A DNA stretch of 64,000 nt from Idiomarina aminovorans (GCF_023155095.1 NZ_JAKNDA010000004.1:124001-188000); one strand, 5' to 3'. Positions 25,038 through 34,359 are shown, numbered from the stretch's first letter. Numbers and translations: made by a program. Notes: generated by a model from the sequence alone, not told the origin.

Positions 25038-26444
25038 TTACTGTAGCAGAATTTTCAATTTTCTGGTTAAGGTATTCCTTCCCCAGCCCAACCAAGCCGC
25101 TGCTTTTTGCTTATGTCCGGAAAAGCGATTTAAGGCGGTTTGCAGTGCAATTTTCTCCAGCTGTTGCTGATAACGCTGCAAGACATCCTGAGATGCGAGC
25201 GGCTGCTGTTCCAGCTCTGTTTGGAAACAGTACAGCCAGTTAGTTCCATCGCCCGCCTGTGTCGAAACGGACTCAGCTGGCAGTAAGATATCTTCAGGCA
25301 ACTCATTAACACGGATTTGTTGTCCGGGAGCCATTACGGTTAACCAACGACAGGTGTTTTCCAATTGTCTGACATTACCCGGCCAGGTGTAACTTTTTAA
25401 TTGGCTAACTGATTCATTTAATAGTGCTTTTGGCGTCACTTCTAACTCTTCAGCTGATTTTTTAAGGAAATGCTTTGCCAGAGTCGAAATATCTTCCTTA
25501 CGTTCCCGCAACGGAGGCAGCCTTAATCGAATCACGTTTAAACGGTGATAGAGGTCGTCCCTGAACTTGCCCTGATTCACTAATGCTTCAAGCTCCCTGT
25601 GAGTAGCGGCAATAACACGAACATCAACCTTGATCGGCTGATGCGCCCCCACCGAATAAAACTGTCCTTCGGCTAAAACTCTTAACAGACGCGTTTGAAC
25701 CGATAATGGCATATCGCCAATTTCGTCTAAGAACAAAGTTCCGCCATCCGCCTGTTGAAAACGACCGATGCGTTTACGGTCAGCTCCGGTAAATGCGCCG
25801 CGCTCATGCCCAAACAACTCCGATTCAATTAAATCAGCCGGAATAGCCGCCATATTAAGTGCAATAAATGGCTTATCGGAACGGGGGCTGTGCTTATGCA
25901 AAGCGCGTGCGACAACTTCTTTACCGGTACCGGTTTCTCCGGTCAGTAATACACTGACGCTGGAACCAGACAGCCGCCCGATGGCACGGAAAACATCCTG
26001 CATGGGGGCGGCTTCACCAATAAGCTCAGGTACTGAGTCTTGCTCAGTTTCAGCAGGCAAAGAATCACTTTGCCTGCCATGCTGTAGAGCCCGGTCAACC
26101 GCGGTTATGGCCTCATCAATATCAAAAGGTTTTGCCAGATACTCAAACGCGCCGCCCTGAAAGGCTTTTACGGTGGTTTCTAAGTCAGAATGCGCTGTCA
26201 TCACTACCACAGGCAGATGCGGCTGCTCCTGCTGCAGTTTATCCAGCACCGCCAGACCATCTTTTCCCGGCATCCGAATATCAGTCAACACCACACTGGG
26301 TTTGTCATGTTTAAGTGCTGCAAAAAAGTCTTCTCCATGCTCAAAGCTGCGCACTTGGTAACGACTGTCTGCAAATGCTTTTTCGAGCACCCAACGGATA
26401 GAATCATCGTCGTCAATGATCCATAACTGAGCATTATTGGTCAT
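25038..26444 (-). CDS. glnG: Nitrogen regulation response regulator NtrC (GlnG)
   Basis: The 468-residue activator has a receiver domain (Asp55 in VVLTDIRMPG), a sigma-54 AAA+ domain with Walker A GETGTGKE (169-176) and the sigma-54 contact loop GAFTGA (216-221), and a Fis-type helix-turn-helix at the C-terminus (RFSGHKQKAAAWLGWGRNTL). It activates sigma-54 promoters under nitrogen limitation after phosphorylation by NtrB. The gene overlaps ntrB by 11 bases and follows glnA-ntrB in the classical order. Predicted NtrC sites lie before glnA and before ntrB. Confidence 0.96.
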   Translation of the reverse strand: MTNNAQLWIIDDDDSIRWVLEKAFADSRYQVRSFEHGEDFFAALKHDKPSVVLTDIRMPGKDGLAVLDKLQQEQPHLPVVVMTAHSDLETTVKAFQGGAFEYLAKPFDIDEAITAVDRALQHGRQSDSLPAETEQDSVPELIGEAAPMQDVFRAIGRLSGSSVSVLLTGETGTGKEVVARALHKHSPRSDKPFIALNMAAIPADLIESELFGHERGAFTGADRKRIGRFQQADGGTLFLDEIGDMPLSVQTRLLRVLAEGQFYSVGAHQPIKVDVRVIAATHRELEALVNQGKFRDDLYHRLNVIRLRLPPLRERKEDISTLAKHFLKKSAEELEVTPKALLNESVSQLKSYTWPGNVRQLENTCRWLTVMAPGQQIRVNELPEDILLPAESVSTQAGDGTNWLYCFQTELEQQPLASQDVLQRYQQQLEKIALQTALNRFSGHKQKAAAWLGWGRNTLTRKLKILLQ

Positions 26445-27504
26445 TGTTCACCTCAAAACCCTTCTCTGAAATATAAGGCAAATACACTGAAAATTGCGTC
26501 TTTCCAGGACTGGAATCAAAATCAATTTTACCTTTGTGCTGATGCACTAAATTTTGTGCCAATGACAAGCCCAGACCGGTGCCCTCGGCACGCCCACTGA
26601 TCAACGGATAAAATAATGTGTCATGCAGCTCCGCAGGTATACCCGGGCCATTATCCGTTATTGTCACTACTGCACATTGCCGGTAGCGCTGACCAAACAG
26701 CGTTAGCTGATGCTCGACCCGTGTTTTGAATACAATAGTTCCTTCGCCGGACATTGCCTGTGCTGCATTCTGCGCAATATTCAGGAACACCTGCTCACAG
26801 GCTTCTGCAACCACCTCAATGTCGGGCAAAGACGGATCATAGTCCCTGATAAGCTTCAGTGAGTCACCGTATTCATACATCAACGTCCGGGCAACTCGCT
26901 CCAGCACCTCGTGAATGTTAGTTTCCCGGGACTCCCCCCGTTTAGCGGGGCCTAATAACCTATCAACCAGATAACGCAGCCGATCAGACTGACTGATAAT
27001 AAGATCCGTGTACTCGGTTAAGCTTTTATCCGGTAGCTGCCTTGCCAATAACTGCGCCGCACCGCGCAAACCACCCAGCGGATTCTTTATTTCATGCGCC
27101 ATACCGCGCAACAAATGCTGAGTCGCAAACAACTGATTACGTTGCTGATCTTCCTTGTTTATGCGGCGTAACTGGTCTACTTGTTTTAATTCCAGTAGCA
27201 ACGCCCGCCCAAATTCCTTGTCGACCGTCTGAATACTGGTCTCCGCCCGAATGTCATGCCCCGAATGCAAGGCGAACTGAACCTCTGCATTTAGCACGGT
27301 TTGCTCACTATTCAGACAGTCCTTCAGTGTTTCTGAGGCCAGAGAACATTGGTAAAAAGCCGCCGTAAAAGGCTCACCCAGCAAGCGTTTTGCACTGTGA
27401 TCCAGTAACGATTCAGCGGATGAGTTGACGTAACGAATGGTCAGGCGATCATCAAGGATGAGTATGCCTGTGAGTAGTTGGTTAAGTAGCGCGCTATCGG
27501 TCAC
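26434..27504 (-). CDS. glnL: Nitrogen regulation sensor kinase NtrB (GlnL)
   Basis: The start is placed at GTG 27504 (VTDSALLNQLLTG), where the PAS-like domain begins. The frame runs back to 27552, but that stretch contains the NtrC-type site, so the longer start is unlikely. The 356-residue cytoplasmic kinase has a PAS domain, the H-box MAHEIKNPLGGLRGAAQ, an N-box with NIAQNAAQAM and the G-box GTGLGLSLAQNLVHQHKG. It phosphorylates or dephosphorylates NtrC in response to PII. There is no strong ribosome site before the GTG, so the start remains less certain. Confidence 0.93.
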   Translation of the reverse strand: MTDSALLNQLLTGILILDDRLTIRYVNSSAESLLDHSAKRLLGEPFTAAFYQCSLASETLKDCLNSEQTVLNAEVQFALHSGHDIRAETSIQTVDKEFGRALLLELKQVDQLRRINKEDQQRNQLFATQHLLRGMAHEIKNPLGGLRGAAQLLARQLPDKSLTEYTDLIISQSDRLRYLVDRLLGPAKRGESRETNIHEVLERVARTLMYEYGDSLKLIRDYDPSLPDIEVVAEACEQVFLNIAQNAAQAMSGEGTIVFKTRVEHQLTLFGQRYRQCAVVTITDNGPGIPAELHDTLFYPLISGRAEGTGLGLSLAQNLVHQHKGKIDFDSSPGKTQFSVYLPYISEKGFEVNNDQ

Positions 27505-27522
27505 GAAGGCAGGATAAGTTAC

Positions 27523-27537
27523 GCACCAAGTTGGTGC
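27523..27537. promoter_or_regulatory. NtrC-binding site before ntrB
   Basis: GCACCAAGTTGGTGC is a perfect 15-bp palindrome apart from its centre and fits the NtrC consensus GCAC-N7-GTGC. It lies between the glnA end and the ntrB start, equivalent to the glnLp operator of enterobacteria, where NtrC represses the ntrBC promoter. Confidence 0.75.
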
Positions 27538-27539
27538 AA

Positions 27540-27566
27540 CCGGGTAAGGCAAGACACCTTACCCGG
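27540..27566 (-). terminator. Hairpin between glnA and ntrB (attenuating terminator)
   Basis: CCGGGTAAGG and CCTTACCCGG form a perfect 10-bp stem around a 7-base loop directly after the glnA stop. It is followed by TTGCACC with no T-run, so it is better read as a partial terminator or mRNA-stabilising hairpin that lowers ntrBC expression relative to glnA. Confidence 0.6.
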
Positions 27567-27576
27567 CCAATAACCA

Positions 27577-28986
27577 TTAAACGCTGTAGTACATATCGAA
27601 TTCTACCGGGTGGGTAGTCTTCTTCAGTGTTTCTACTTCGTTGTACTTAAGATCGATGTACGCATCAATCATGTCGTCATCCATAACACCGCCTTGCTTG
27701 AGAAACTCGCGATCTTTGTCCAGAGCTTCCAGCGCCATTTCTAACGAGTCACAAACGGTAGGAATATCCTTCGCTTCTTCTGGCGGCAGATTGTATAAAT
27801 CTTTGTCCATAGCATCGCCTGGGTGGATCTTGTTGCGAATTCCGTCAAGGCCCGCCATTAACAATGCCGTAAAGGCCAGGTATGGGTTCGCACTTGGGTC
27901 AGGGAAACGTACTTCAATACGGCGCCCTTTCGCACTGGAGACCAACGGAATACGAATAGACGCTGAGCGGTTACGGGCTGAATAAGCCAGCATAACCGGT
28001 GCTTCAAAACCAGGAACCAGACGCTTGTACGAGTTAGTGGATGCGTTAGCAAAAGCGTTAATGGCACGCGCATGCTTGATAATACCGCCAATGTAGTACA
28101 ACGCCGTTTCGCTTAAGCCCGCGTACTGGTCACCGGCAAATAAGTTCTCGCCACCTTTATTCAGTGACATATGTACGTGCATACCGGAACCGTTATCACC
28201 CACCAGCGGTTTCGGCATAAAGGTTGCCGTCATGCCATAAGATTGCGCAACGTTATGCACAACATACTTATACATTTGCAGCTCATCGGCTTTCTTCGTC
28301 AGGCAGTTAAAGCGGGTAGCCACTTCGTTTTGGCCGGCCGTTGCCACTTCGTGGTGGTGAGCTTCAACCACCATACCCATATCTTCCATCACCAGGCTCA
28401 TAGTGCCACGAATATCATGGCCGGAATCAACCGGAGGTACCGGGAAATAACCGCCTTTTACGTCAGGACGGTGAGCCAGGTTACCTTCTGAATATTCACG
28501 GCCAGAGTTCCATTTTGCTTCTTCCGCATCAATTTTGTAGAACGAACCGCTCATATCGGTGTGGAAACGGACATCATTAAACAGGAAGAATTCAGGTTCT
28601 GGCCCAAAGTAGGCGTCGTCAGCAATGCCGGACGAGCGCAGGAAATCTTCCGCGCGTTTAGCAATTGAGCGCGGATCACGGCTATAGCCTTGCATGGTTT
28701 CGGGCTCGAGAATGTCACAACGCACATTCAGAGTGATTTCATCGGTAAAAGGATCCAGCACAGCAGATTCATTGTCTGGCATCAGCACCATGTCTGATTC
28801 GTTAATACCTTTCCAGCCGGAAATGGATGAACCATCAAACATTTTGCCTTCTTCAAAGAAGTCTTCATCGATTTGCGACACCGGAATAGTGACGTGTTGT
28901 TCTTTACCTTTTGTATCGGTAAAACGTAAGTCGACGAATTTTACGTCGTGTTCTTTGATGGTATCGACAATCTTATTAACTGACAT
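27577..28986 (-). CDS. glnA: Glutamine synthetase type I
   Basis: This full-length GlnA has 469 residues, the length of E. coli GlnA. It shows the beta-Grasp start ([18 protein letters not shown]), the Mg/ATP-site motifs [20 protein letters not shown] (split), NRSASIRIP and the adenylylation site near Tyr in [10 protein letters not shown] (about residue 398), so activity should be controlled by GlnE. It condenses ammonia and glutamate. GGAGG lies before the ATG. Upstream are a consensus sigma-54 promoter and two NtrC sites. It is first in the glnA-ntrB-ntrC order and is divergent from typA. Confidence 0.98.
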   Translation of the reverse strand: MSVNKIVDTIKEHDVKFVDLRFTDTKGKEQHVTIPVSQIDEDFFEEGKMFDGSSISGWKGINESDMVLMPDNESAVLDPFTDEITLNVRCDILEPETMQGYSRDPRSIAKRAEDFLRSSGIADDAYFGPEPEFFLFNDVRFHTDMSGSFYKIDAEEAKWNSGREYSEGNLAHRPDVKGGYFPVPPVDSGHDIRGTMSLVMEDMGMVVEAHHHEVATAGQNEVATRFNCLTKKADELQMYKYVVHNVAQSYGMTATFMPKPLVGDNGSGMHVHMSLNKGGENLFAGDQYAGLSETALYYIGGIIKHARAINAFANASTNSYKRLVPGFEAPVMLAYSARNRSASIRIPLVSSAKGRRIEVRFPDPSANPYLAFTALLMAGLDGIRNKIHPGDAMDKDLYNLPPEEAKDIPTVCDSLEMALEALDKDREFLKQGGVMDDDMIDAYIDLKYNEVETLKKTTHPVEFDMYYSV

Positions 28987-29028
28987 GTTGTCCTCCGTAG
29001 ACAGTGTCTAAAAATACAATCTAAGTAT

Positions 29029-29044
29029 AGCAAAGCCTGTGCCA
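29029..29044 (-). promoter_or_regulatory. Sigma-54 promoter of glnA
   Basis: On the minus strand TGGCAC-N5-TTGCT is an exact fit to the sigma-54 consensus (TGGCAC at -24, TTGCW at -12). The predicted start of transcription is about 30 bases upstream of the glnA ATG. Confidence 0.85.
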
Positions 29045-29108
29045 ACTAATTTTCCTTATACATTTCAAAAGGTTAATTTTATTAGTTGTGGATTTTTAAA
29101 ATTAATAT

Positions 29109-29143
29109 GCACCAGTATAGCGCATCGCGCACAAAATTAGTGC
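29109..29143. promoter_or_regulatory. Tandem NtrC sites upstream of glnA
   Basis: GCACAAAATTAGTGC (29129-29143) fits GCAC-N7-GTGC exactly, and GCACCAGTATAGCGC (29109-29123) fits with one change. They start 20 bases apart, about two helical turns, and lie roughly 65-115 bases upstream of the sigma-54 promoter, the usual enhancer arrangement for glnA. Confidence 0.75.
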
Positions 29144-29290
29144 ATTATTAAAAAGAGTAACATTAAGAGTACGGCGAACAAAAAACAATCAGGCCTTTCT
29201 TAATTCGACTCAAAAAGGTAGAATACGCCGCTATTTTTCATAAAACCCCTTGGACGGGTTTCACTCCCGGACAACTACAGGCAGTTCTTA

Positions 29291-31132
29291 ATGACAATTC
29301 AGGTATTTGATATAGAAAAACTTCGCAACATCGCGATCATCGCTCACGTTGACCATGGTAAAACCACCCTCGTTGACAAGCTGTTACAACAATCCGGCAC
29401 GTTAGAAAGCCGTGGTGAGATAGAAGATCGTATTATGGATTCCAACGATCTTGAAAAAGAACGTGGTATTACCATTCTCGCCAAAAACACAGCGGTTAAC
29501 TGGCAGGATTACCGCATTAACATTCTGGACACGCCAGGACACGCCGATTTCGGTGGTGAGGTTGAACGCGTACTTTCTATGGCAGACTCGGTATTGTTAG
29601 TGGTTGACGCCGTTGACGGGCCTATGCCGCAAACTCGATTTGTCACGCAAAAAGCTTTCTCTCACGGTTTGAACCCTATTTTGGTGATTAACAAAGTTGA
29701 CCGTCCCGGTGCTCGTCCTGACTGGGTCATGGATCAGGTGTTCGACTTATTTGATAATCTGGGCGCTACTGACGAACAGCTGGACTTTCCGGTCGTTTAC
29801 GCATCGGCGCTTAATGGCTGGGCATCTCTGGATATCGAAGATCAGGATGGCGACATGACGCCATTGTTCGAAACTATCGTAAACCAGGTGAGTCACCCGG
29901 ATGCAGACCCTGAAAGTGACCTGCAAATGCAGGTGTCACAGCTGGATTACTCAAGCTACTTAGGCGTTATTGGTATTGGCCGTGTTACCCGCGGTAGCGT
30001 TAAAGTTAACCAGCCGGTCACTATTGTTGGCGCCGACGGCAAAGAGCGCAATGGTAAAGTCGGTAAAGTCTTCAGCTATTTAGGGCTGGATCGCATCGAA
30101 GCGGACAAAGCTGCTGCAGGTGATATCTGCGCTATTACCGGTCTGGGTGAGTTGAAAATCTCCGACACCGTTTGTGCCGTGGGCGAAGCTGAAGCTATGA
30201 CGCCTCTGACCGTTGACGAGCCTACGGTTACTATGACTTTCCAAGTCAACACCTCGCCGTTTGCCGGTAAAGAAGGTAAATTTGTCACCTCTCGCCAAAT
30301 TCTTGAGCGTTTACAGCAAGAGCTGGTTCACAACGTGGCATTACGCGTTGAAGAAACAGACAACCCGGATCGCTTCCGTGTATCTGGCCGTGGTGAGCTT
30401 CACTTAGGTGTGCTTATTGAAAACATGCGTCGTGAAGGTTTTGAATTAGCCGTTTCTCGTCCAGAAGTTATTCTGAAAGAAGAAGATGGTCAGAAATTAG
30501 AGCCCTACGAAACGATGACGGTGGATATTGAAGAGCAGCATCAGGGTTCTGTCATGGAGAAATTAGGCCTTCGTAAAGCTGAAATGACCAACATGACGCC
30601 AGATGGCAAAGGCCGCGTTCGCATTGACTTTGAAGTGCCGAGCCGTGGTTTGATTGGGTTCCAGACAGAGTTCATGACACTGACCTCAGGTACCGGCCTT
30701 ATGTACCACACCTTTGACCATTACGGCCCGCACAAAGGCGGCACTATTGGCCAACGCGTCAACGGTGTACTGATTTCTAACGCGCAGGGTAAATCACTGA
30801 CCTATTCGTTATTTAACCTGCAAGAACGCGGTAAGTTATTTGCATCGCATGGTGATGAAGTTTATGAAGGTCAGATTATCGGTATTCATAACCGTTCAAA
30901 TGACCTGACCGTAAACTGCCTGAAAGGTAAGCAGCTGACTAACGTTCGTGCTTCTGGTACAGATGAAGCGCAAACCTTAAGTACACCGATTCGTTTGACT
31001 CTGGAACAAGCACTGGAATTTATCAACGATGATGAACTGGTTGAGGTAACGCCACAATCTATTCGTATCCGTAAACGTGCTTTAACAGAAAACGATCGTA
31101 AACGTTTAGGCCGTGAGCCGAAAAACGCATAA
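29291..31132 (+). CDS. typA: Ribosome-associated GTPase TypA/BipA
   Basis: The 613-residue protein has all GTPase boxes: [14 protein letters not shown] (P-loop), [10 protein letters not shown] (switch I), [12 protein letters not shown] (G3) and [11 protein letters not shown] (G4). The EF-G-like domains II, III and V and the BipA C-terminal domain follow. It assists 50S subunit assembly and translation under stress. It is divergent from glnA, as in E. coli (glnA-typA). The ribosome site is weak (CAGGCAG). A strong terminator follows the stop by about 20 bases. Confidence 0.97.
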   Translation: MTIQVFDIEKLRNIAIIAHVDHGKTTLVDKLLQQSGTLESRGEIEDRIMDSNDLEKERGITILAKNTAVNWQDYRINILDTPGHADFGGEVERVLSMADSVLLVVDAVDGPMPQTRFVTQKAFSHGLNPILVINKVDRPGARPDWVMDQVFDLFDNLGATDEQLDFPVVYASALNGWASLDIEDQDGDMTPLFETIVNQVSHPDADPESDLQMQVSQLDYSSYLGVIGIGRVTRGSVKVNQPVTIVGADGKERNGKVGKVFSYLGLDRIEADKAAAGDICAITGLGELKISDTVCAVGEAEAMTPLTVDEPTVTMTFQVNTSPFAGKEGKFVTSRQILERLQQELVHNVALRVEETDNPDRFRVSGRGELHLGVLIENMRREGFELAVSRPEVILKEEDGQKLEPYETMTVDIEEQHQGSVMEKLGLRKAEMTNMTPDGKGRVRIDFEVPSRGLIGFQTEFMTLTSGTGLMYHTFDHYGPHKGGTIGQRVNGVLISNAQGKSLTYSLFNLQERGKLFASHGDEVYEGQIIGIHNRSNDLTVNCLKGKQLTNVRASGTDEAQTLSTPIRLTLEQALEFINDDELVEVTPQSIRIRKRALTENDRKRLGREPKNA

Positions 31133-31152
31133 GGGTTTCAAAAACTCTTATC

Positions 31153-31189
31153 AAAAAAGCCCGCTTTGATAACCGAAGCGGGCTTTTTT
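31153..31189. terminator. Bidirectional terminator between typA and the hemolysin III-type gene
   Basis: GCCCGCTT/AAGCGGGC forms an 8-bp stem (31159-31166, 31176-31183) with A6 before and T6 after, so it can act on both convergent transcripts. Confidence 0.9.
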
Positions 31190-31212
31190 ATATCTGAAGC
31201 TTAATTAAAAAG

Positions 31213-31878
31213 TCATCTTACGCTAAGCAACTCCGGTTGCGGCAGAACGAAATAAAAGATAGAAAAGAAATGGAACACACTGCCAGCCAAAACAAATAAA
31301 TGCCAGATGGCATGGTGATACGGCAATGAACTCCAGACATAAAAAATAACGCCAAACGTGTAAGCTAAACCGCCGGCGACAAGTAACATTAAACCACCGG
31401 TATCCACGTTATCGATCATCGGGTTAATAGCAATAACAGCCATCCATCCCATACCAAGATAAAGGCTAAGCGATAGCCATTGTGCCCGCTTTTTCATAGA
31501 AAGCTCAACCACTACCCCCACCAGGGCAATGCCCCAGGCAACACCCAACAGTGTCCAACCCCAGGGACCGCGCAAATTAATGAGCGCAAAAGGGGTATAG
31601 GTACCGGCAATCAAAACATAAATAGCCGCATGATCAAGCTGCTGAAACATCGCTTTGACCCTTGGCCACGGAAACGCATGGTAAAGTGTGGATGCGGTAT
31701 ACAGCAGAATAAGGCTTGCACCGTAAACACTGACGGCGACAACATGAAATATATTACCGTATGCCGATGTCCATACCAGCATAATAACCAAAGCAACAAT
31801 GCTTAAAACTGCGCCAACGCCATGAGTCAGCGCGTGGGCCACTTCTTCCATTGCCGTATAGGCTTTATGCTGGCTCAT
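31213..31878 (-). CDS. trhA: Hemolysin III family membrane protein (TrhA/YqfA-like)
   Basis: The 221-residue protein is almost wholly hydrophobic, with seven predicted membrane segments, and fits the PAQR/hemolysin III family. It has EEVAHALTHGVGAVLS at the start, STLYHAFP (Ser/His of the metal site) in an early helix, QQLDHAAIYVLIAGTYTPF in the middle, and the distal HHAIWHLFVLAGSVFHF with paired histidines. PAQR proteins are proposed zinc-dependent membrane hydrolases. The E. coli homologue is linked to membrane lipid homeostasis. The gene overlaps the upstream DUF3081 gene by four bases. Confidence 0.88.
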   Translation of the reverse strand: MSQHKAYTAMEEVAHALTHGVGAVLSIVALVIMLVWTSAYGNIFHVVAVSVYGASLILLYTASTLYHAFPWPRVKAMFQQLDHAAIYVLIAGTYTPFALINLRGPWGWTLLGVAWGIALVGVVVELSMKKRAQWLSLSLYLGMGWMAVIAINPMIDNVDTGGLMLLVAGGLAYTFGVIFYVWSSLPYHHAIWHLFVLAGSVFHFFSIFYFVLPQPELLSVR

Positions 31879-32159
31879 CCTCTTTCCAGTCCTGGTGTTT
31901 CATAACCTTTACTGATGTTTTTAAGTGCCCGTATAAATTGGTCGTACTGTCGTTCATTATCGTATTTCAGGTTATACGAATTATGGAACTGCAGGGTAAG
32001 CGTAACACCATGCCCTTCCAAAAAGACGGTATAACCGTCGTGATCAGTATAAGCTTCGATACCATCTAAATAATGGCGACCCTGACGGGCTTCACCATGC
32101 GTGTGAATTTTCTCGTACGCATCCAACATCAATTTGTTATCAAGTTCGTTTTTCATCAC
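31875..32159 (-). CDS. DUF3081-like small protein
   Basis: The 94-residue soluble protein begins MMKNELDNKLMLDAYEKIHTHGE and contains DGIEAYTDHDGYTVFLEGHGVTLTL followed by FHNSYNLKY (pieces around residues 33-67). This matches the pattern I associate with DUF3081, a short family found in Vibrionales and Alteromonadales with no known role. Its stop overlaps the TrhA-like start (ATGA), so the two are translationally coupled, suggesting a joint function in the membrane. No catalytic or binding motif is seen. Confidence 0.65.
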   Translation of the reverse strand: MMKNELDNKLMLDAYEKIHTHGEARQGRHYLDGIEAYTDHDGYTVFLEGHGVTLTLQFHNSYNLKYDNERQYDQFIRALKNISKGYETPGLERG

Positions 32160-32267
32160 ACACCTCAGTGTCTGTTAGCAACTAAATGTATACCCTTATT
32201 ATTAGGGTCGAAATGCCATTCCACAACCGCTTTTATCGAATTGTTTTGAAAACCTTGTATTAGAATA

Positions 32268-32291
32268 TACATACATTGATGCATGATTAAA
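32268..32291. promoter_or_regulatory. AcrR-type operator-like sequence upstream of the TetR gene
   Basis: TACATACATT followed by GATGCATGATTA matches the left half of the E. coli acrAB operator (TACATACATT) exactly and the right half only loosely. It lies about 50 bases upstream of a TetR/AcrR-like gene, where an autoregulatory operator is expected. Confidence 0.4.
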
Positions 32292-32339
32292 CAAAAGCCG
32301 TTATAATAATGAACGAATGTTAAGAAACTGGAGCCCCAA

Positions 32340-32969
32340 ATGGTTCGACGCACAAAAGAAGACGCAATGGAGACCCGCGCCAAGCTATTAGATGCTGCTG
32401 AGGCTTTATTCAGTGAAAATGGTGTGACTCAAACGTCTATGATGCAGGTGGCTGAAAAAGCAGGTGTCACCCGCGGTGCTATTTATCATCACTTTGAGAA
32501 CAAGATGAATCTCATTGAATCGTTGATGGGGCGGGTCAAACTGCCTATTGACGAAATGCGTGAGCAAATCGCTGAAGGCTGTGAATTTGACCCTCTGGTC
32601 GAAATTAAAGAACGTTCGAAGGAATTTATCAGCCGCGTTCAAAATGATTCCCAAGTTCGTTCTCTGGCCAGTATATTACTGCATAAATGCGAGTATATTG
32701 ACGAAGTAAACCCCATTAAGCTACGCCATGTTAGCGGCCGTAATGAATGTATCTGTGATATTGAAAAGCTTTTTCAGTCTGCCGTAGAAAAAGGGGATTT
32801 ATCATCCACCCTGAATGCCCGAATTGCCGTGATTGGTCTTTTCTCGTTAGTCGACGGATTAATTTACAACTGGCTACTCGCGCCAGAGTATTTTCCATTA
32901 GTAGAGTACGGCAACCAGGCCATCGACAGCTACATTAACGGGCTAACACGCGAAGGCTCATTGTTCTAA
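32340..32969 (+). CDS. TetR/AcrR family transcriptional regulator
   Basis: The 209-residue regulator has the TetR N-terminal DNA-binding domain (AAEALFSENGVTQTSMMQVAEKAGVTRGAIYHHFENK, split; helix-turn-helix at about 32-51) and a C-terminal ligand-binding domain resembling the AcrR/TtgR group (RVQNDSQVRSLASILLHKCEYID). AcrR-like proteins repress RND drug-efflux operons. Here no efflux genes adjoin it: upstream is DUF3081 (divergent) and downstream an FMN reductase (convergent, 12-base overlap). The AcrR-like half operator in its promoter suggests self-control. Its wider regulon would lie elsewhere. CTGGAG precedes the ATG. Confidence 0.87.
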   Translation: MVRRTKEDAMETRAKLLDAAEALFSENGVTQTSMMQVAEKAGVTRGAIYHHFENKMNLIESLMGRVKLPIDEMREQIAEGCEFDPLVEIKERSKEFISRVQNDSQVRSLASILLHKCEYIDEVNPIKLRHVSGRNECICDIEKLFQSAVEKGDLSSTLNARIAVIGLFSLVDGLIYNWLLAPEYFPLVEYGNQAIDSYINGLTREGSLF

Positions 32970-33464
32970 AAACTGTTTTAAAAAGCTTTCATCCATTGCC
33001 GCAATAGCTTCGTCGCTGGCGTTGGGACAACTGGCGCACAAAGGAGCCGTCCAGGCCTGAACATTAGCCAGTATATCGCGCAGATGGCTTACTGCACGCA
33101 GTCCACCCAAACCACCGGGAGACGCAGCAGCCAATAGCACGGTTTTACCCGACCAGGCTTTATTATCAAGGCGCGATACCCAATCGATGGCATTTTTGAT
33201 CAATGGCGAAACCGAGGAATTATACTCCGGGCTGACTAATACCACTTTTGATGCGGATTTAATTTTGTCACCGAGCTTTCTCATCGACTCAGGCACACCG
33301 TCCGCCGCTTCCAGATCACCATGGTAAATAGGCGCATCCAGTTCGTCAGCATCCATTAAATCATAACGAATACCGTGTTTATCTGCGACCTCTGCCAAAC
33401 GCTGTTTGAGCTTGGCATTAAGCGAGTCTTTACGACGGCTGCCACCAATAAATAAAACGGTCAT
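32958..33464 (-). CDS. NADPH-dependent FMN reductase family protein
   Basis: The 168-residue flavodoxin-like protein has the FMN phosphate loop GGSRRKDSLNAKL (about 7-19) and SPEYNSSVSPLIKNAIDWVSR (split, about 77-97), the hallmark of the NAD(P)H:FMN reductase/azoreductase family (ArsH/SsuE-like). It should reduce FMN, quinones or azo compounds, with the substrate unknown. AAGGAG lies before the ATG. The gene ends inside the TetR gene by 12 bases. Confidence 0.88.
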   Translation of the reverse strand: MTVLFIGGSRRKDSLNAKLKQRLAEVADKHGIRYDLMDADELDAPIYHGDLEAADGVPESMRKLGDKIKSASKVVLVSPEYNSSVSPLIKNAIDWVSRLDNKAWSGKTVLLAAASPGGLGGLRAVSHLRDILANVQAWTAPLCASCPNASDEAIAAMDESFLKQFLEQ

Positions 33465-33473
33465 AGTTTCTCC

Positions 33474-33566
33474 TTAACAGTAAAAGTTAGCATTTTGCAT
33501 TGCTTCAATAAAGCGGTTTGATTCAGTTACCGCCGCTCCCATGTCTTCAATCGCTACCTCATCCAC
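33474..33566 (-). CDS. Possible 30-residue acidic peptide between SDR and FMN reductase
   Basis: A frame beginning at GTG (33566), four bases after the SDR stop, encodes an acidic start (DEVDEVAIEDMG) and ends AMQNANFYC nine bases before the FMN-reductase start. It fills the gap in the right strand and order for an operon, but it has no ribosome site of note and no family resemblance. Low support. Confidence 0.2.
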   Translation of the reverse strand: MDEVAIEDMGAAVTESNRFIEAMQNANFYC

Positions 33567-33570
33567 TTCA

Positions 33571-34290
33571 TCAGAAAGGTAAGCGGCTACCGTCCCAGTG
33601 CCATAAATTACCTGACTGCTCCGGTTTTAAGTTTTTCACTACTGCCACAATTCGTTCAGCGGACAGTTCAGGCGAATACAGCTTGTCGGCTGAAATTCTT
33701 TCCTGAAAAGGCGCCGATAACCGGGTGTCCGTTGTGCCCGGGTGTATCGCCGCCACAGCCAAACTCTTATGCGTACGCTTTAATTCTATCGACGCTGTTT
33801 TCAGCAACATATTTAACGCGGCTTTGCTTGACCGATAGGCGTACCAGCCGCCTAAATAATTATCTTCAATACTGCCGACTTTCGCTGATAACTGTACCCA
33901 GAAATGCGTGTTCTTTCTGTCAAGAATGGGTAAAAACGACTTCAGTATCAATAGCGGCTTTACCGCATTAACTGAAAATAACTTAGTCAGGTTATCCGCC
34001 GTAATATCCGACAGCTTTTTTTCCGGAAAAGTCTCATCGTCATGCAGCATACCTATGGTTGAGATAACCCCGGTCAACTTCTCATCGCTTTGCTTAAAGT
34101 CACTCACCCAGTCATTGAGCGAATTTTCATCGTAATCCGCTATCTGACAGTAAGTTATCTGGCCTGAATTGCAGGGTTCCACAGCCTGCCGCGATAACGC
34201 CATTATTCTCTGTTCAGGAAACTGTTTTTTTAATTCCTGAGTGATCGCCCGGCCCAGTCCACCGCCGGCACCTAATACCACTATTGCCAT
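33571..34290 (-). CDS. Short-chain dehydrogenase/reductase (SDR)
   Basis: This is a 239-residue classical SDR of the CsgA-like group. The nucleotide loop GAGGGLGRAITQEL lies at about residues 7-20, an NAG-equivalent region near STIGMLHDD (about 96-104), and the catalytic pair in WYAYRSSKAALN (YxxxK, about 168-179). A short C-terminal part ends in PEQSGNLWHWDG. It uses NAD(P)H on an unknown carbonyl or alcohol substrate. It is likely the first gene of a unit with the FMN reductase downstream, and divergent from yihY. Confidence 0.88.
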   Translation of the reverse strand: MAIVVLGAGGGLGRAITQELKKQFPEQRIMALSRQAVEPCNSGQITYCQIADYDENSLNDWVSDFKQSDEKLTGVISTIGMLHDDETFPEKKLSDITADNLTKLFSVNAVKPLLILKSFLPILDRKNTHFWVQLSAKVGSIEDNYLGGWYAYRSSKAALNMLLKTASIELKRTHKSLAVAAIHPGTTDTRLSAPFQERISADKLYSPELSAERIVAVVKNLKPEQSGNLWHWDGSRLPF

Positions 34291-34359
34291 TTGTGCTGCT
34301 CTCTATCATGATAGTTTATACTTACCTACGTTAATAAAACTGGATTAGCTCAATACGCC

